NCBI GenBank assembly: GCA_903859705.1
Contig: CAIONQ010000105.1
Span: 102,172 to 166,171 of the forward strand
DNA from: an uncultured Chthonomonas sp.
GTDB taxonomy: Bacteria > Armatimonadota > Chthonomonadetes > Chthonomonadales > Chthonomonadaceae
DNA: 64,000 nucleotides
Direction of reading: 5' to 3'
The notes beneath the pieces are model-generated. The model was not told the origin of the DNA. It worked only from the letters and a program-made list of their open reading frames with translations, and ran no database searches. This document shows positions 23,783 to 32,977 of the stretch, piece after piece. Made by a program: the position numbers and the translations under genes. Within the stretch, counting starts at the first letter, position 1; every line of letters begins with the position of its first letter.

Positions 23783-25725
23783 CGAGAGCCCTCCAGTTTC
23801 TTTGCATTAAGGCTCTTTGATGTAGCGGTAGGTTGCTCTGCATGGAAGCGCTGACGCGGCTTCGGTGCTGTGCGTGCGCCACCACCACCACCACCACCGG
23901 CTGCCGGGGCAGAAGCACCGGCCTTCATCATGCCACGCACTGTAGGTGGCTTGGGCGGCGGAATATCCTTGAACTTGATAATTTCCATCTCAGGATGGAT
24001 GGTCATTGGTCGGCTATCTTCTTCGTTATGCTTTCCGCGCGATGTAATTCGATCGTGTGATACACGGTTCAGGAACTGAGCGCGAAGTATCGGCAGATCT
24101 TCGTTAATCTTCTCAACCTCAACCGGTACTTCAAGATTGACTGCGGTTTCGAGCCGATGTGTCCAGTAAGGAGAGCCCAGGCCGAACCAGAACACCACCA
24201 CAACCAGTGGGATTAAAACGGCAAGCTCAGTTTTATTCAGGTCTGGCAGGTGCTTGTTAACTTCCTGCTTCACCGGGCCAAGCATCAGGCGCTGGAACCA
24301 CCACAGCATATAGACTGCAGATAGTACCATTCCGGTTGCCGCAATAGCCGTAGGAACGATGCCAGTTACCGATGAGATGTAGGTGCCCTGAAGAATTGGG
24401 AACTCACCAACAAAGCCGTTGAAGAACGGAACTGCGACGCTGGCCAGGGTAGCGATGAGCAGCATGGTGGCCATCATCGGCATATGCTTTTTAAGGCCGC
24501 CATATTCTGAGATCTGGCGTGTATGCCGGCGATCGTAGAGCATACCTACAATGAAGAAGAGCATGGGGGTAGAGATGCCATGGTTGATATTCTGTATCAG
24601 GGCTCCCATCATGCCAACTCGAGTGAAGGTAAAGATGCCAAGTATTACAAAGCCAAGGTGCGCTACAGAGGAGTAGGCAACCAGCTTTTTAGCATCTGGC
24701 TGTACGATAGCAACTATAGAGGCATACACAATACCGATAATCGCGAGGGTGATGAACACCGGGGCCATCGATTGTGCCTGCTCTGGGAAGATTGGCAAAC
24801 AAAACCGAACAAACCCGTAAGTTCCCATCTTAAGCATAACGCCTGCAAGGATAACCGAGCCAGCGGTAGGCGCTTCCACGTGGGCATCTGGTAGCCAGGT
24901 GTGGAACGGGAACATTGGTACTTTGATCATGAACGCAAGCGAGAAGGCTCCGAACATCCACAGCAACGCTTGCGGGTCCAGATGGTGCAGCTTGGTCGCG
25001 GCCAGACTTGCTGGGTTGGACAGCGCAACTACATCCAGAGATCCGGTGGCATTGTAGGTGCTGATTATTGCGATCAGCATAAGCACGCTGCCAGCGAATG
25101 TGAACAAGAAGAACTTAACAGCTGCGTAAACACGGTTCTCGTGGCCGAAGATACCGATGAGGAAGTACATCGGGATCAGCATGGCTTCCCAGAACACATA
25201 GAAGAGCACCAGATCAAGTGCACAGAACACTCCTATCATGCCTGTTTCAAGCATGAGTAGGAACACCATGAACTCTTTCAAGCGCTCTTTGTTCTGAGTA
25301 GAGAACAGTACGCAGAGCATGGAGAGGAACGTTGTGAGCACGATTAGCAGAAGGCTTATGCCATCTATGCCCAGGTGATACTGAATATGCACTGATCCCA
25401 GTGTTATCCAGTCTGCCCTTTCCACAAACTGCATGTTGCGCGCGGCTACGTCTACAAAGGAGCTGTTAAACTTCAGAAACAGCATAACCGATAGCAGAAA
25501 CGTAACAAGGGTAAAAAGGAAAGCCACGCCATTAACAAGCTGCCTGTTCGGATCGAACACGGGCCTGGTATCCGCGCTGCCATGGTCATGTGCATCATCA
25601 TGCCCATGTCCGTGGCCGGCTGCCGCAATATCCCGCGGCCTGGGCAGGCACATCACAACCACTGCACCTATAAGGGGCAGGAAGGTTAGAGTGCTCAGAA
25701 TGTTGGGTATCTCAGTCTGGGGCAT
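23779..25725 (-). CDS. nuoM: NADH-quinone oxidoreductase subunit M with disordered C-terminal tail
   Basis: A 648-residue antiporter-like subunit of complex I. The proton-channel helices are recognisable (FYVFWEAMLIPMYFLIG with Glu, AFMIKVPMFPFHTWLPDAHVEAPT with Lys, KKLVAYSSVAHLGFVILG). Two features differ from ordinary NuoM (about 500 residues). A His-rich loop, GHGHGHDDAHDHG, lies at about 38-50. A roughly 100-residue hydrophilic tail after the last helix contains PPPKPPTVRG and a run of seven glycines and ends in basic residues. The ATG at 25725 has GAGG 5 bases upstream. It overlaps nuoN by 4 bases and lies 40 bases after nuoL. Confidence 0.93.
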   Translation of the reverse strand: MPQTEIPNILSTLTFLPLIGAVVVMCLPRPRDIAAAGHGHGHDDAHDHGSADTRPVFDPNRQLVNGVAFLFTLVTFLLSVMLFLKFNSSFVDVAARNMQFVERADWITLGSVHIQYHLGIDGISLLLIVLTTFLSMLCVLFSTQNKERLKEFMVFLLMLETGMIGVFCALDLVLFYVFWEAMLIPMYFLIGIFGHENRVYAAVKFFLFTFAGSVLMLIAIISTYNATGSLDVVALSNPASLAATKLHHLDPQALLWMFGAFSLAFMIKVPMFPFHTWLPDAHVEAPTAGSVILAGVMLKMGTYGFVRFCLPIFPEQAQSMAPVFITLAIIGIVYASIVAIVQPDAKKLVAYSSVAHLGFVILGIFTFTRVGMMGALIQNINHGISTPMLFFIVGMLYDRRHTRQISEYGGLKKHMPMMATMLLIATLASVAVPFFNGFVGEFPILQGTYISSVTGIVPTAIAATGMVLSAVYMLWWFQRLMLGPVKQEVNKHLPDLNKTELAVLIPLVVVVFWFGLGSPYWTHRLETAVNLEVPVEVEKINEDLPILRAQFLNRVSHDRITSRGKHNEEDSRPMTIHPEMEIIKFKDIPPPKPPTVRGMMKAGASAPAAGGGGGGGARTAPKPRQRFHAEQPTATSKSLNAKKLEGSR

Positions 25726-25765
25726 CGTATCCTCTATTGCAAACCAGCATCCGAAACTCTTGGTG

Positions 25766-27877
25766 TCAGCGGTTGAGTGTGGTCCACTGTGCAAGCAGGC
25801 CAACAAGCAGGGCAACTACGCCGAACAGAATGCCAAGCGCATAGTTGCGAACATAACCCGTCTGCACCTTTCTGATAGTGCCACTGATCTTGCCTACTGC
25901 ATTGGCAACACCGTTAACTGCACCATCAATAAGCCGCACGTCTACGTACTTCCACAGTACGCGATCTGCAAACTTTCCACCGATAGTGATGAAGACTTTG
26001 TTGTACACCAGATCGAAGCACCACTTGTTCGCCAGGAAGGCGTACAGCGGGTTCTTCACCTTGGATGCCTCTGTGGTTAGCTCACCCGTTTGTTTGCGTG
26101 ATCCATAAAGCATGGCAGCCAGTGTGAGGCCACCTATTGCGATGGCACCTGAAATCACCCATCCGACGATTTCGGGAACCAGGGGGGTAACTTCAGCCAG
26201 TGGGCCAAGATCCAGGCGTGCCACGGAAGGCTCAAGGAAGTGCTCAAATATCTTGGTTGGGCCAAGAACAATACCCACCAGTACAGAGAGTACAGCAAGC
26301 ACATACAGGGGGATCATCATGCTCGGCGGGGACTCATGTACCGTGCCGCCACCGTGAGCATCACCGTGGCCGTGATCATTAGCACCTTCGTGCGCATGGG
26401 CATCAGCACCATGTGCATCTTCATGCTCATCGAAGTTGCTGTGATGGTGAGCATGAAGCTCGCCATCCACAAACCGTGCATCCGTGTAGAATGTTTTGTG
26501 CATCAAGCGGTTCATGTAGAATGCCGTCATGAATGCAGTTAGCAGGCCTACACCGTAAAGCAGAACGCCATTGCCCCATGGGGAAGCGGACGCACTACCA
26601 AGGATCTCGTCCTTAGAGAAGAAGCCAGAGAGGAACGGGAAGCCAGCAATCGCGTATGTGCCAATGAACATAACAAACCATGTGCGCGGTATCAGCTTCT
26701 TGAGGCCGCCCATTTTGCGCATGTCTTGCTCGCCATGCATGGAGTGAATAACCGCTCCGGAGCCAAGGAAGAGCAGTGCTTTGAAGCATGCATGGGTAAG
26801 CACATGGAACATACCGGCGGTGAAGTTACCAACGCCACAGGCCAGGAACATATAGCCTAACTGGGAAACGGTTGAGAATGCAAGAACGCGTTTTATGTCG
26901 CTTTGCACCAGTCCAATCGTCGCACCCACAAAGGCGGTTGCAAGGCCAATCCATCCAACAAGCTGTAGGGCACCAGGTGCCTGTACAAACAGCCAGGAAC
27001 AGCGGGTGAGCATAACAACACCCGCGGTAACCATGGTTGCTGCATGAATGAGTGCGGAAACGGGGGTGGGGCCAGCCATAGCATCTGGCAGCCATACCCA
27101 CAGCGGGATCTGAGCAGATTTGCCCATTGCGCCAACAAAAAGGAGGCTGCAGATGAGCGTTACTACGCCAATGTTTAGCGGATTGCCGAGCAGGTCTACG
27201 TGGCGGGCAGCCATCTGCATTACGCCGGTGCCCTTCTCTCCAAAGTAAGAGAGAGTACCGAATACAGACCAGATTGCCATCATACCAAGCGCAAATCCGA
27301 GGTCGCCAACGCGGTTCACAATAAACGCCTTGTTGCCTGCCTTCGCATTGTTCTCATCCGTGTACCAGAAGGAGATCAACAGGTAAGAGCAGCTTCCTAC
27401 ACCTTCCCAACCCACAAACATCATCAAGAAGTTGCTGCCAAGAACAAGCAACAGCATCATGAAGATAAACAGGTTAAAGTAGGTAAAGAAGCGAGGCTGT
27501 TCTCGATCTTCCGCCATGTAGCCTGTGGCATAGATGTGGATGAGGCCACCAATACCGGTTACCACCATCGCCATCAGCATGGAAAGCGGATCCAGCAGCA
27601 GGCCAAAGTTCGCTTTGAAACCGGCGATGTTGATCCAGGGTGTCTCCGGCGAGAGGCCCGGGATTAAAGGAACAATAACGCGGTGATCTGCAGCGGTAAG
27701 TACTTCATTTTTCAGGACCGCCAGTGTAACCACAAAGGCCGCAAGCACCACACCAGGTGCAATATACGATACCGCCTTCTTCCGGGCAGCAAGGTCCTTA
27801 TACAGGTAGCCTGCAAAGGCATTATGTAAGAAGCCGAGCAGTGGAAGCCAGACTATCAACCAGGCGTACGACGGCAT
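25766..27877 (-). CDS. nuoL: NADH-quinone oxidoreductase subunit L with His-rich loop
   Basis: A 703-residue subunit, the distal antiporter-like pump of complex I with the lateral helix. Conserved segments: GWEGVGSCSYLLISFWY, AQIPLWVWLPDAMAGPTPVSALIHAATMVTAG and RVLAFSTVSQLGYMFLACG. Between the central helices lies a cytoplasmic or periplasmic loop dense in His, Asp and Ala (about 455-500, ELHAHHHSNFDEHEDAHG and following), ending in the usual HESPPSM. The ATG at 27877 has AGGAG 7 bases upstream; a GTG two codons earlier is too close to that site. Fourth from last gene of the operon. Confidence 0.95.
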   Translation of the reverse strand: MPSYAWLIVWLPLLGFLHNAFAGYLYKDLAARKKAVSYIAPGVVLAAFVVTLAVLKNEVLTAADHRVIVPLIPGLSPETPWINIAGFKANFGLLLDPLSMLMAMVVTGIGGLIHIYATGYMAEDREQPRFFTYFNLFIFMMLLLVLGSNFLMMFVGWEGVGSCSYLLISFWYTDENNAKAGNKAFIVNRVGDLGFALGMMAIWSVFGTLSYFGEKGTGVMQMAARHVDLLGNPLNIGVVTLICSLLFVGAMGKSAQIPLWVWLPDAMAGPTPVSALIHAATMVTAGVVMLTRCSWLFVQAPGALQLVGWIGLATAFVGATIGLVQSDIKRVLAFSTVSQLGYMFLACGVGNFTAGMFHVLTHACFKALLFLGSGAVIHSMHGEQDMRKMGGLKKLIPRTWFVMFIGTYAIAGFPFLSGFFSKDEILGSASASPWGNGVLLYGVGLLTAFMTAFYMNRLMHKTFYTDARFVDGELHAHHHSNFDEHEDAHGADAHAHEGANDHGHGDAHGGGTVHESPPSMMIPLYVLAVLSVLVGIVLGPTKIFEHFLEPSVARLDLGPLAEVTPLVPEIVGWVISGAIAIGGLTLAAMLYGSRKQTGELTTEASKVKNPLYAFLANKWCFDLVYNKVFITIGGKFADRVLWKYVDVRLIDGAVNGVANAVGKISGTIRKVQTGYVRNYALGILFGVVALLVGLLAQWTTLNR

Positions 27878-27982
27878 CTGCACACTCCTATGGCAGCAGC
27901 ACTGTCCGCTACTATCTGTTGCCTAACTTTTCGGCGCGCAGGGCGCAGCACAGGGGTAGGCATTAAGGCGGACATGCTGCGG

Positions 27983-28285
27983 CTAGAACTTCATCAGGTT
28001 CATTTCATCGACATTGATCGACTCCCGAGTGCGGAAGATCGATACGATAATTCCGAGGCCAACGGAAACTTCTGCGGCGGCCACTGCCAGCGCAAAAATT
28101 ACATACATCTGCCCATTCACCTGGGCGAAATGGCGGCCCAGTGCAACAAATGCGATGTTGGCGGCATTGAGCATCAGTTCGATGCACATGAAGATCACAA
28201 TCGGATTTCGTTTCACCAGTACACCAAGTACACCGATGGTGAAGAGAATGCCGGAGAGGATCATATAGTAGGAGGTAGGAACCAT
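27983..28285 (-). CDS. nuoK: NADH-quinone oxidoreductase subunit K
   Basis: A 100-residue membrane subunit with three helices. The conserved glutamates of the proton path lie in VIFMCIELMLNAANIAF and FALAVAAAEVSVGLGI, and length equals the family norm. The start at 28285 (MVPTSYYMILSGILF) has GGAG 11 bases upstream and lies 22 bases after the nuoJ stop. Confidence 0.95.
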   Translation of the reverse strand: MVPTSYYMILSGILFTIGVLGVLVKRNPIVIFMCIELMLNAANIAFVALGRHFAQVNGQMYVIFALAVAAAEVSVGLGIIVSIFRTRESINVDEMNLMKF

Positions 28286-28307
28286 GTTTAAGAGTTCTCC
28301 GGGCGGC

Positions 28308-28826
28308 CTAAATGCGCCGCTTTGCGAGCACGATCGCACCGACTACCGCAACCAGAAGCAGGATCGATGTTGCCTCGAATGGGAAGAGCCACGGGAGTGC
28401 AGGGTTGTACAGGCTGGCCCCAATGGTGGAAACAGTTCCCAGGTTCTTAATGGCTGCTTCTGACTTGGCGTCTGTAGAGAACGTAACCAGTGGCGCCAGT
28501 GCCAGTGCGGTTAGGAACACAGCCGATAGTGCAAGAGCAGCACGAGACTGAGCCTTGTTCTTGGGCTCGGCCTCGGCCGGTGCACCCAGGTTCAGAAGCA
28601 TAATCACGAACAAGAACAGCACCATGATAGCGCCAGCGTAGACAATTATCTGCACGGCAGCAATAAAGTGGGCTGAAAGCGTGATGTACAGCAGTGCTAC
28701 ACTCAAGAATGTAACTACAAGCGACAGTGCACTGCGCACAGGGTTGACGTTTGTCACCACCATGAGAGCAGAAATCACGGCTACTGCAGCCAGTATAAAG
28801 AATACAAGTATTGGTGCCGATGGCAT
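28308..28826 (-). CDS. nuoJ: NADH-quinone oxidoreductase subunit J
   Basis: A 172-residue five-helix membrane subunit of complex I. The start region ILVFFILAAVAVISALMVVT, the NPVRSALSLVV segment and QIIVYAGAIMVLFLFVIMLL (with the pi-bulge helix region) are diagnostic. The ATG at 28826 was chosen because the family begins here; an in-frame ATG at 28895 would add 23 unrelated residues. It directly follows nuoH, where nuoI normally stands. Confidence 0.93.
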   Translation of the reverse strand: MPSAPILVFFILAAVAVISALMVVTNVNPVRSALSLVVTFLSVALLYITLSAHFIAAVQIIVYAGAIMVLFLFVIMLLNLGAPAEAEPKNKAQSRAALALSAVFLTALALAPLVTFSTDAKSEAAIKNLGTVSTIGASLYNPALPWLFPFEATSILLLVAVVGAIVLAKRRI

Positions 28827-28911
28827 GGCGTTTAGATATCCCGGGATGTACGCGCTACATGTGCCGCGAGCCGCGCGGCACAGCGCATTACCCATCAGTA
28901 AGTGTTAAACC

Positions 28912-30495
28912 TTAGCGCTCTTCCCTGCGTTCGGGGTTCTCTCCACGGCGCTCGCCGCCCTCGCGAGGTGCGAGGCGAACACGCTCTCCGCCCTCATTAG
29001 GGCGACCTGCGCCACCGGCAGGTGGAGGTGTAACCGGCAATGGAGCCACTCCGGAAGCACCGTTGCCTGGATTGCCAGGAGATTCCTCATGGCGTTCTTC
29101 CTGGGCTGGCTGCGGTGCCGGCTGTACGCCTGCGGGCTGCCCGGCTGGCTGGCCAGGAGTTCCGTTTTCAGCACCGGGAGCAGGCGCTGCAGGATCGTCG
29201 TTCAGCTTGCGTCCACCCGGCAGCGGCAGGGATGGAAGTGCCTTACGGCCAATGTGCTTTACTTCACCCGTACTGCTTGTGGGCCGGTAGTGCACGCTCA
29301 GCGTTGGGTTATCAACCGAGTTATCGGCTGCAACGGTAATGTCCTCGTTCACGTTGGCGGCACCTGTTTCACGTACCAGACCAAAACCCGCTATCAGGAA
29401 TAGCCACACCAGGCCAACCGGAAGCAGTCGCTTCCAGCCGAGGTTCATAAGCGCATCGTATCGCAGCCTTGGCAGTGTTGCCCGGAGCCACACGTAGAAC
29501 ACGATACCCAGCATAACCTTCAGAATGAACCACACCACGCCCGGTACCACGGTGAAGATAACCATGTTGAATGGCGGTAATGGGCCACCCCAGAACATAG
29601 CAGCATTCAGGCCGCAAACCGTAAGCATACTTGCATACTCACCCATGAAGAACATTGCAAACTTCATGGAGCTGTATTCCGTATGGAAACCAGCAATGAG
29701 CTCAGATTCTGCTTCCGGGAGATCGAATGGCGCGCGGTTGGTTTCCGCGATCATCGCTATGGTATATATGATAACCGGCACAAACAGAGATTGGCACCAG
29801 TACCAGGAGAAGATGCTTCCCTTGAGTTCGGCGGGGCCGCTTTTCAGTGGCCAGGGCATAACGTTCTGTGCGGCAACGATATCGTTCAAATTGAGCGAGC
29901 CAGCCATCACAACGACGCACAGCAAAGAAAGGCCCATGGCAAGTTCGTAGCTGATAAGCTGGGCCGAGGCGCGCAATCCACCAAGTAGAGAATACTTGTT
30001 GTTAGACGACCAGCCTGCCAGAACTACGCCATATACCTGCAGTGAAGAAAGAGCAAGGATGTACAGTAAGCCTATGTTTACATCGCCAACCGTGAGGTTC
30101 TGAGTAAACAGGGCACCGCTGTGCACGTTTCGGAACGTAAGCGCCTGTAGGGGCAGGGTTCCGCCGCCAGCGAGAGCCGGGATCATGGCGATAACGGGCG
30201 CAAGGTAGTAGATCTTGAGATCCACACTGCGCGGGCTGATATCTTCTTTGAAGAACAGCTTTACTCCGTCTGCCATAGTCTGCAGAAGTCCACGCGGGCC
30301 TACGCGGTTCGGGCCAGATCTATCTTGCATAAGCGCAATTACTACGCGCTCTATCCAGATCAATCCGGGCACAATCCCCAGGATAAACCCGAGGATACCG
30401 GCCAGGGCGATATACGGCACCCACGGTACAACGTGGAAGCTGCCTATATAGTTAGGCAGAATGCCGTGTAATAAGTCATTACCGATGCTTGGCAT
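28912..30495 (-). CDS. nuoH: NADH-quinone oxidoreductase subunit H with long Pro/Gly-rich tail
   Basis: A 527-residue quinone-site membrane subunit. Family motifs: RSGPNRVGPRGLLQTMADGVKLFFKED-type region (QDRSGPNRVGPRG), ETNRAPFDLPEAESELIAGF and EYASM. NuoH is usually 330-400 residues; here the last 140 residues form a low-complexity tail rich in Pro, Gly, Ala, Glu and Arg (PAGQPAGVQPAPQPAQEE, ending in REER). It contains no CxxCxxC motifs, so it does not replace NuoI. GAGGAG lies 5-6 bases before the ATG. It follows nuoG by 13 bases. Confidence 0.95.
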   Translation of the reverse strand: MPSIGNDLLHGILPNYIGSFHVVPWVPYIALAGILGFILGIVPGLIWIERVVIALMQDRSGPNRVGPRGLLQTMADGVKLFFKEDISPRSVDLKIYYLAPVIAMIPALAGGGTLPLQALTFRNVHSGALFTQNLTVGDVNIGLLYILALSSLQVYGVVLAGWSSNNKYSLLGGLRASAQLISYELAMGLSLLCVVVMAGSLNLNDIVAAQNVMPWPLKSGPAELKGSIFSWYWCQSLFVPVIIYTIAMIAETNRAPFDLPEAESELIAGFHTEYSSMKFAMFFMGEYASMLTVCGLNAAMFWGGPLPPFNMVIFTVVPGVVWFILKVMLGIVFYVWLRATLPRLRYDALMNLGWKRLLPVGLVWLFLIAGFGLVRETGAANVNEDITVAADNSVDNPTLSVHYRPTSSTGEVKHIGRKALPSLPLPGGRKLNDDPAAPAPGAENGTPGQPAGQPAGVQPAPQPAQEERHEESPGNPGNGASGVAPLPVTPPPAGGAGRPNEGGERVRLAPREGGERRGENPERREER

Positions 30496-30508
30496 GAATG
30501 CTCCTCAC

Positions 30509-32806
30509 CTAAGCTCTTGACGTACCGGCGGCAGCCGGGGCCTTGTAGGGCGCCGCTGCAACGGTTGGCTTCGGCGCTGGGTGCGCGTATTGCCATCGGA
30601 TGCCGCTTTCGCCAAGGCTCTTGAGGGTGATACTGGAATGAGTTGGGATAGTCTGAGCGATGTCTCGCCATATGTCTCGTGCAGAAACATAGGGCGCTCC
30701 GCCACCCAGCAGTTCTGCGACTTCCGTGAAAACAAGCCAGTCTGGCTTTACGTTGCCGCTGATGTCGAATGCTCTGTAAATGCGCTGAATTCTGCGCTCG
30801 CAGCTGGTAACCGTGCCATCTTTTTCTGCGGCACTTGCCACAGGTAGGATCAGATCGGCCATCGAGGCTGTGGGAGTAAGGCTCAGCGCATTCATAACGA
30901 TGAATTGGCAGTTCTCGAGGGCGCTTTCTGCAAGCTTCGTATCTGCATACTGTTCCAGCAGTTCAGCACCAACAATCCACAGTGCTCCCAGGCTGCCACT
31001 GGCGGCTGCCTGAAGAATGCCGCGGGTATTCAACCCGGCAGAAGCCACCGGAGTGTAACCGGGGCCGTAATCCGGCAGAACACCCATATCGGCTGCGCCC
31101 TGAGCATTGAAATCTGTTACAGGAATATTCAGGCCCGCTGGCGAGCCAACGGCAATTACCAGGTTGGCCAGCACCGCCGCAATATCCGTGTAGTAGGCAT
31201 GCTCGGTAACTGTTTTGCCTGCGATTACTGCCACAGAGCCTCTGGCAAGCAGTTCCGCTGCACGCACAATACTTTCGGCAGAAACACCGGTCTCGGCGGC
31301 TGCCTTTTCCGGAGTCCACTCTGCAACTGCACTCTGTAGCCCGCTGAAATCCAGTCCGTCCTGCGCAGCAACCAGCTCCTTGCTGAAAAGCACATTCAGC
31401 ACGCCATTTAGCAGCGCGACTTCGGTTCCTGGACGATACAAGAGATCCACATCGGCAAAGTCGGAAGCGCTTGTTGTGTCTGCCACTGCTCTATCCAGCG
31501 CGTTAACAATAGCTGCACCCTTGAAGCGTGCCGCTTTACGAACTCGCAGGAAGAGAATTGGCTGCTCATCCGCAAGCTCGGTACCAAGTAAGAAGATGGT
31601 TTTCGCACTTTCGAGCTCAGCTATGGTAGTGCCGGTTGTGTGGTATCCCAGGCGGGAGAAGATAGGGCCAGCGCCCGGGCCCTGATATGCACCCAGGCGG
31701 TGATCTATGTTGGAGCTTTTTAGCGTTTCGCGGAAGAACTTCTGGAATGCAAAGTTGTCTTCATTAGTAGCGTTGGCGCCACCGATACCGGCAACATTGC
31801 TGCCAGCGGCCTTAAACTTTTCTGCAACCAGCGCATAAGCTTCGGTCCAGCTAATTGGGTGCCACTTGCCGCCGCGTTTAACCAGCGGCTCGCGAAGGCG
31901 AGAATCTGCGGAGATGTAATCGTGGCCGAACTTGCCGCGGTCACAGGTCCACTCCTCATTCACATCTTCGTTTAGACGGGCATTCACGCGCTGAATTTTG
32001 TCTACACGGTAATCGTATTTGATGTTGCAGCCATTTGAGCACTGCGTGCATATCGATTTTTGAGTGAGCAGATCCCACGGACGTGCCTTAAATCGATAGT
32101 TCCTGGAGAGAAGCGCACCCACGGGGCAAAGCTCAATTACGTTTCCGCTGAACTTACTCTGGTAGGCTGTGCTGGCAAAAGAGCCAACTTCGATATCTGC
32201 GCCGCGTTTAAGGAACCCGAGCTGGGAGTCGCCGCTTATATCTTCTGTAAACCGTGTACAGCGTGCACACTGAATGCAGCGCTCTCTATCAAATACCACA
32301 TGCTCCGAAAGCGGGTAAGACTTGGGATAGTGGCGCTTTTCTTCAATAAACCTGCTGGTAGGTGGGCCATAGAATAGTGTGTTGTTTTGCAGGGGGCACT
32401 CACCACCGCGATCGCAAACCGGGCAATCCAGCGGGTGGTTGATAAGCAGAAACTCAAGGATGCCCTTGCGGTCCTTAATAATCGCAGGTGTCTCTGTTTC
32501 CACCACAAGCCCCTCAGATGCGGGCATGGTGCACGCAGCCTGCGGCTTCGGCATCTTTCGAACACTGCCATCGGGCGCCGTAGAGGCAACTTCGATCAGG
32601 CACATTCGGCAGTTTGCCGCATCCCCTTTGGACAGGCGCGGATGATAGCAGAAGTAGGGAATATCAACACCAACCCGCCGTGCGGATTCGATGATATTCT
32701 CACCTTTTGGAACCTTTACTGCCACGCCGTTAATCTTGATGTTAACAAGATCCGTTGTTGGCGGGTTCAGGGTTGCGTCTGTCTGTGTCAGCTTATTTTC
32801 GGACAT
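30509..32806 (-). CDS. nuoG: NADH-quinone oxidoreductase subunit G
   Basis: A 765-residue peripheral-arm subunit carrying iron-sulfur clusters. The N-terminal 2Fe-2S domain has FCYHPRLSKGDAANCRMC, the His-ligated cluster has DCPVCDRGGECPLQ, a 4Fe-4S site has CIQCARC, and the extra N7-type site is visible in ICTQCSNGCNIKYD. The rest is a molybdopterin-oxidoreductase-like domain without cofactor. The ATG at 32806 has only a weak upstream GAGG at 12 bases. A 171-base spacer separates it from nuoF, the longest gap inside the operon. Confidence 0.95.
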   Translation of the reverse strand: MSENKLTQTDATLNPPTTDLVNIKINGVAVKVPKGENIIESARRVGVDIPYFCYHPRLSKGDAANCRMCLIEVASTAPDGSVRKMPKPQAACTMPASEGLVVETETPAIIKDRKGILEFLLINHPLDCPVCDRGGECPLQNNTLFYGPPTSRFIEEKRHYPKSYPLSEHVVFDRERCIQCARCTRFTEDISGDSQLGFLKRGADIEVGSFASTAYQSKFSGNVIELCPVGALLSRNYRFKARPWDLLTQKSICTQCSNGCNIKYDYRVDKIQRVNARLNEDVNEEWTCDRGKFGHDYISADSRLREPLVKRGGKWHPISWTEAYALVAEKFKAAGSNVAGIGGANATNEDNFAFQKFFRETLKSSNIDHRLGAYQGPGAGPIFSRLGYHTTGTTIAELESAKTIFLLGTELADEQPILFLRVRKAARFKGAAIVNALDRAVADTTSASDFADVDLLYRPGTEVALLNGVLNVLFSKELVAAQDGLDFSGLQSAVAEWTPEKAAAETGVSAESIVRAAELLARGSVAVIAGKTVTEHAYYTDIAAVLANLVIAVGSPAGLNIPVTDFNAQGAADMGVLPDYGPGYTPVASAGLNTRGILQAAASGSLGALWIVGAELLEQYADTKLAESALENCQFIVMNALSLTPTASMADLILPVASAAEKDGTVTSCERRIQRIYRAFDISGNVKPDWLVFTEVAELLGGGAPYVSARDIWRDIAQTIPTHSSITLKSLGESGIRWQYAHPAPKPTVAAAPYKAPAAAGTSRA

Positions 32807-32977
32807 GAATTATCTGGACCTCGCTGCCTGTGGCAGCCCGGAAGCCAATGCTTCTGTGGCGGCCATTGGCCGGGTATAAGTTTACCGTATTTGATTTCAG
32901 CGGGTGAGCCGTGCTTGTGGTGCCCCCGTACGATTCGGAAACGCAGTTCGACAACAGCCCACTACCGCCAAAGCCTG

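Noticed and set aside
28912..29400. NuoI hidden in the NuoH tail
   Set aside because: The tail has no cysteines arranged as CxxCxxCxxxCP.
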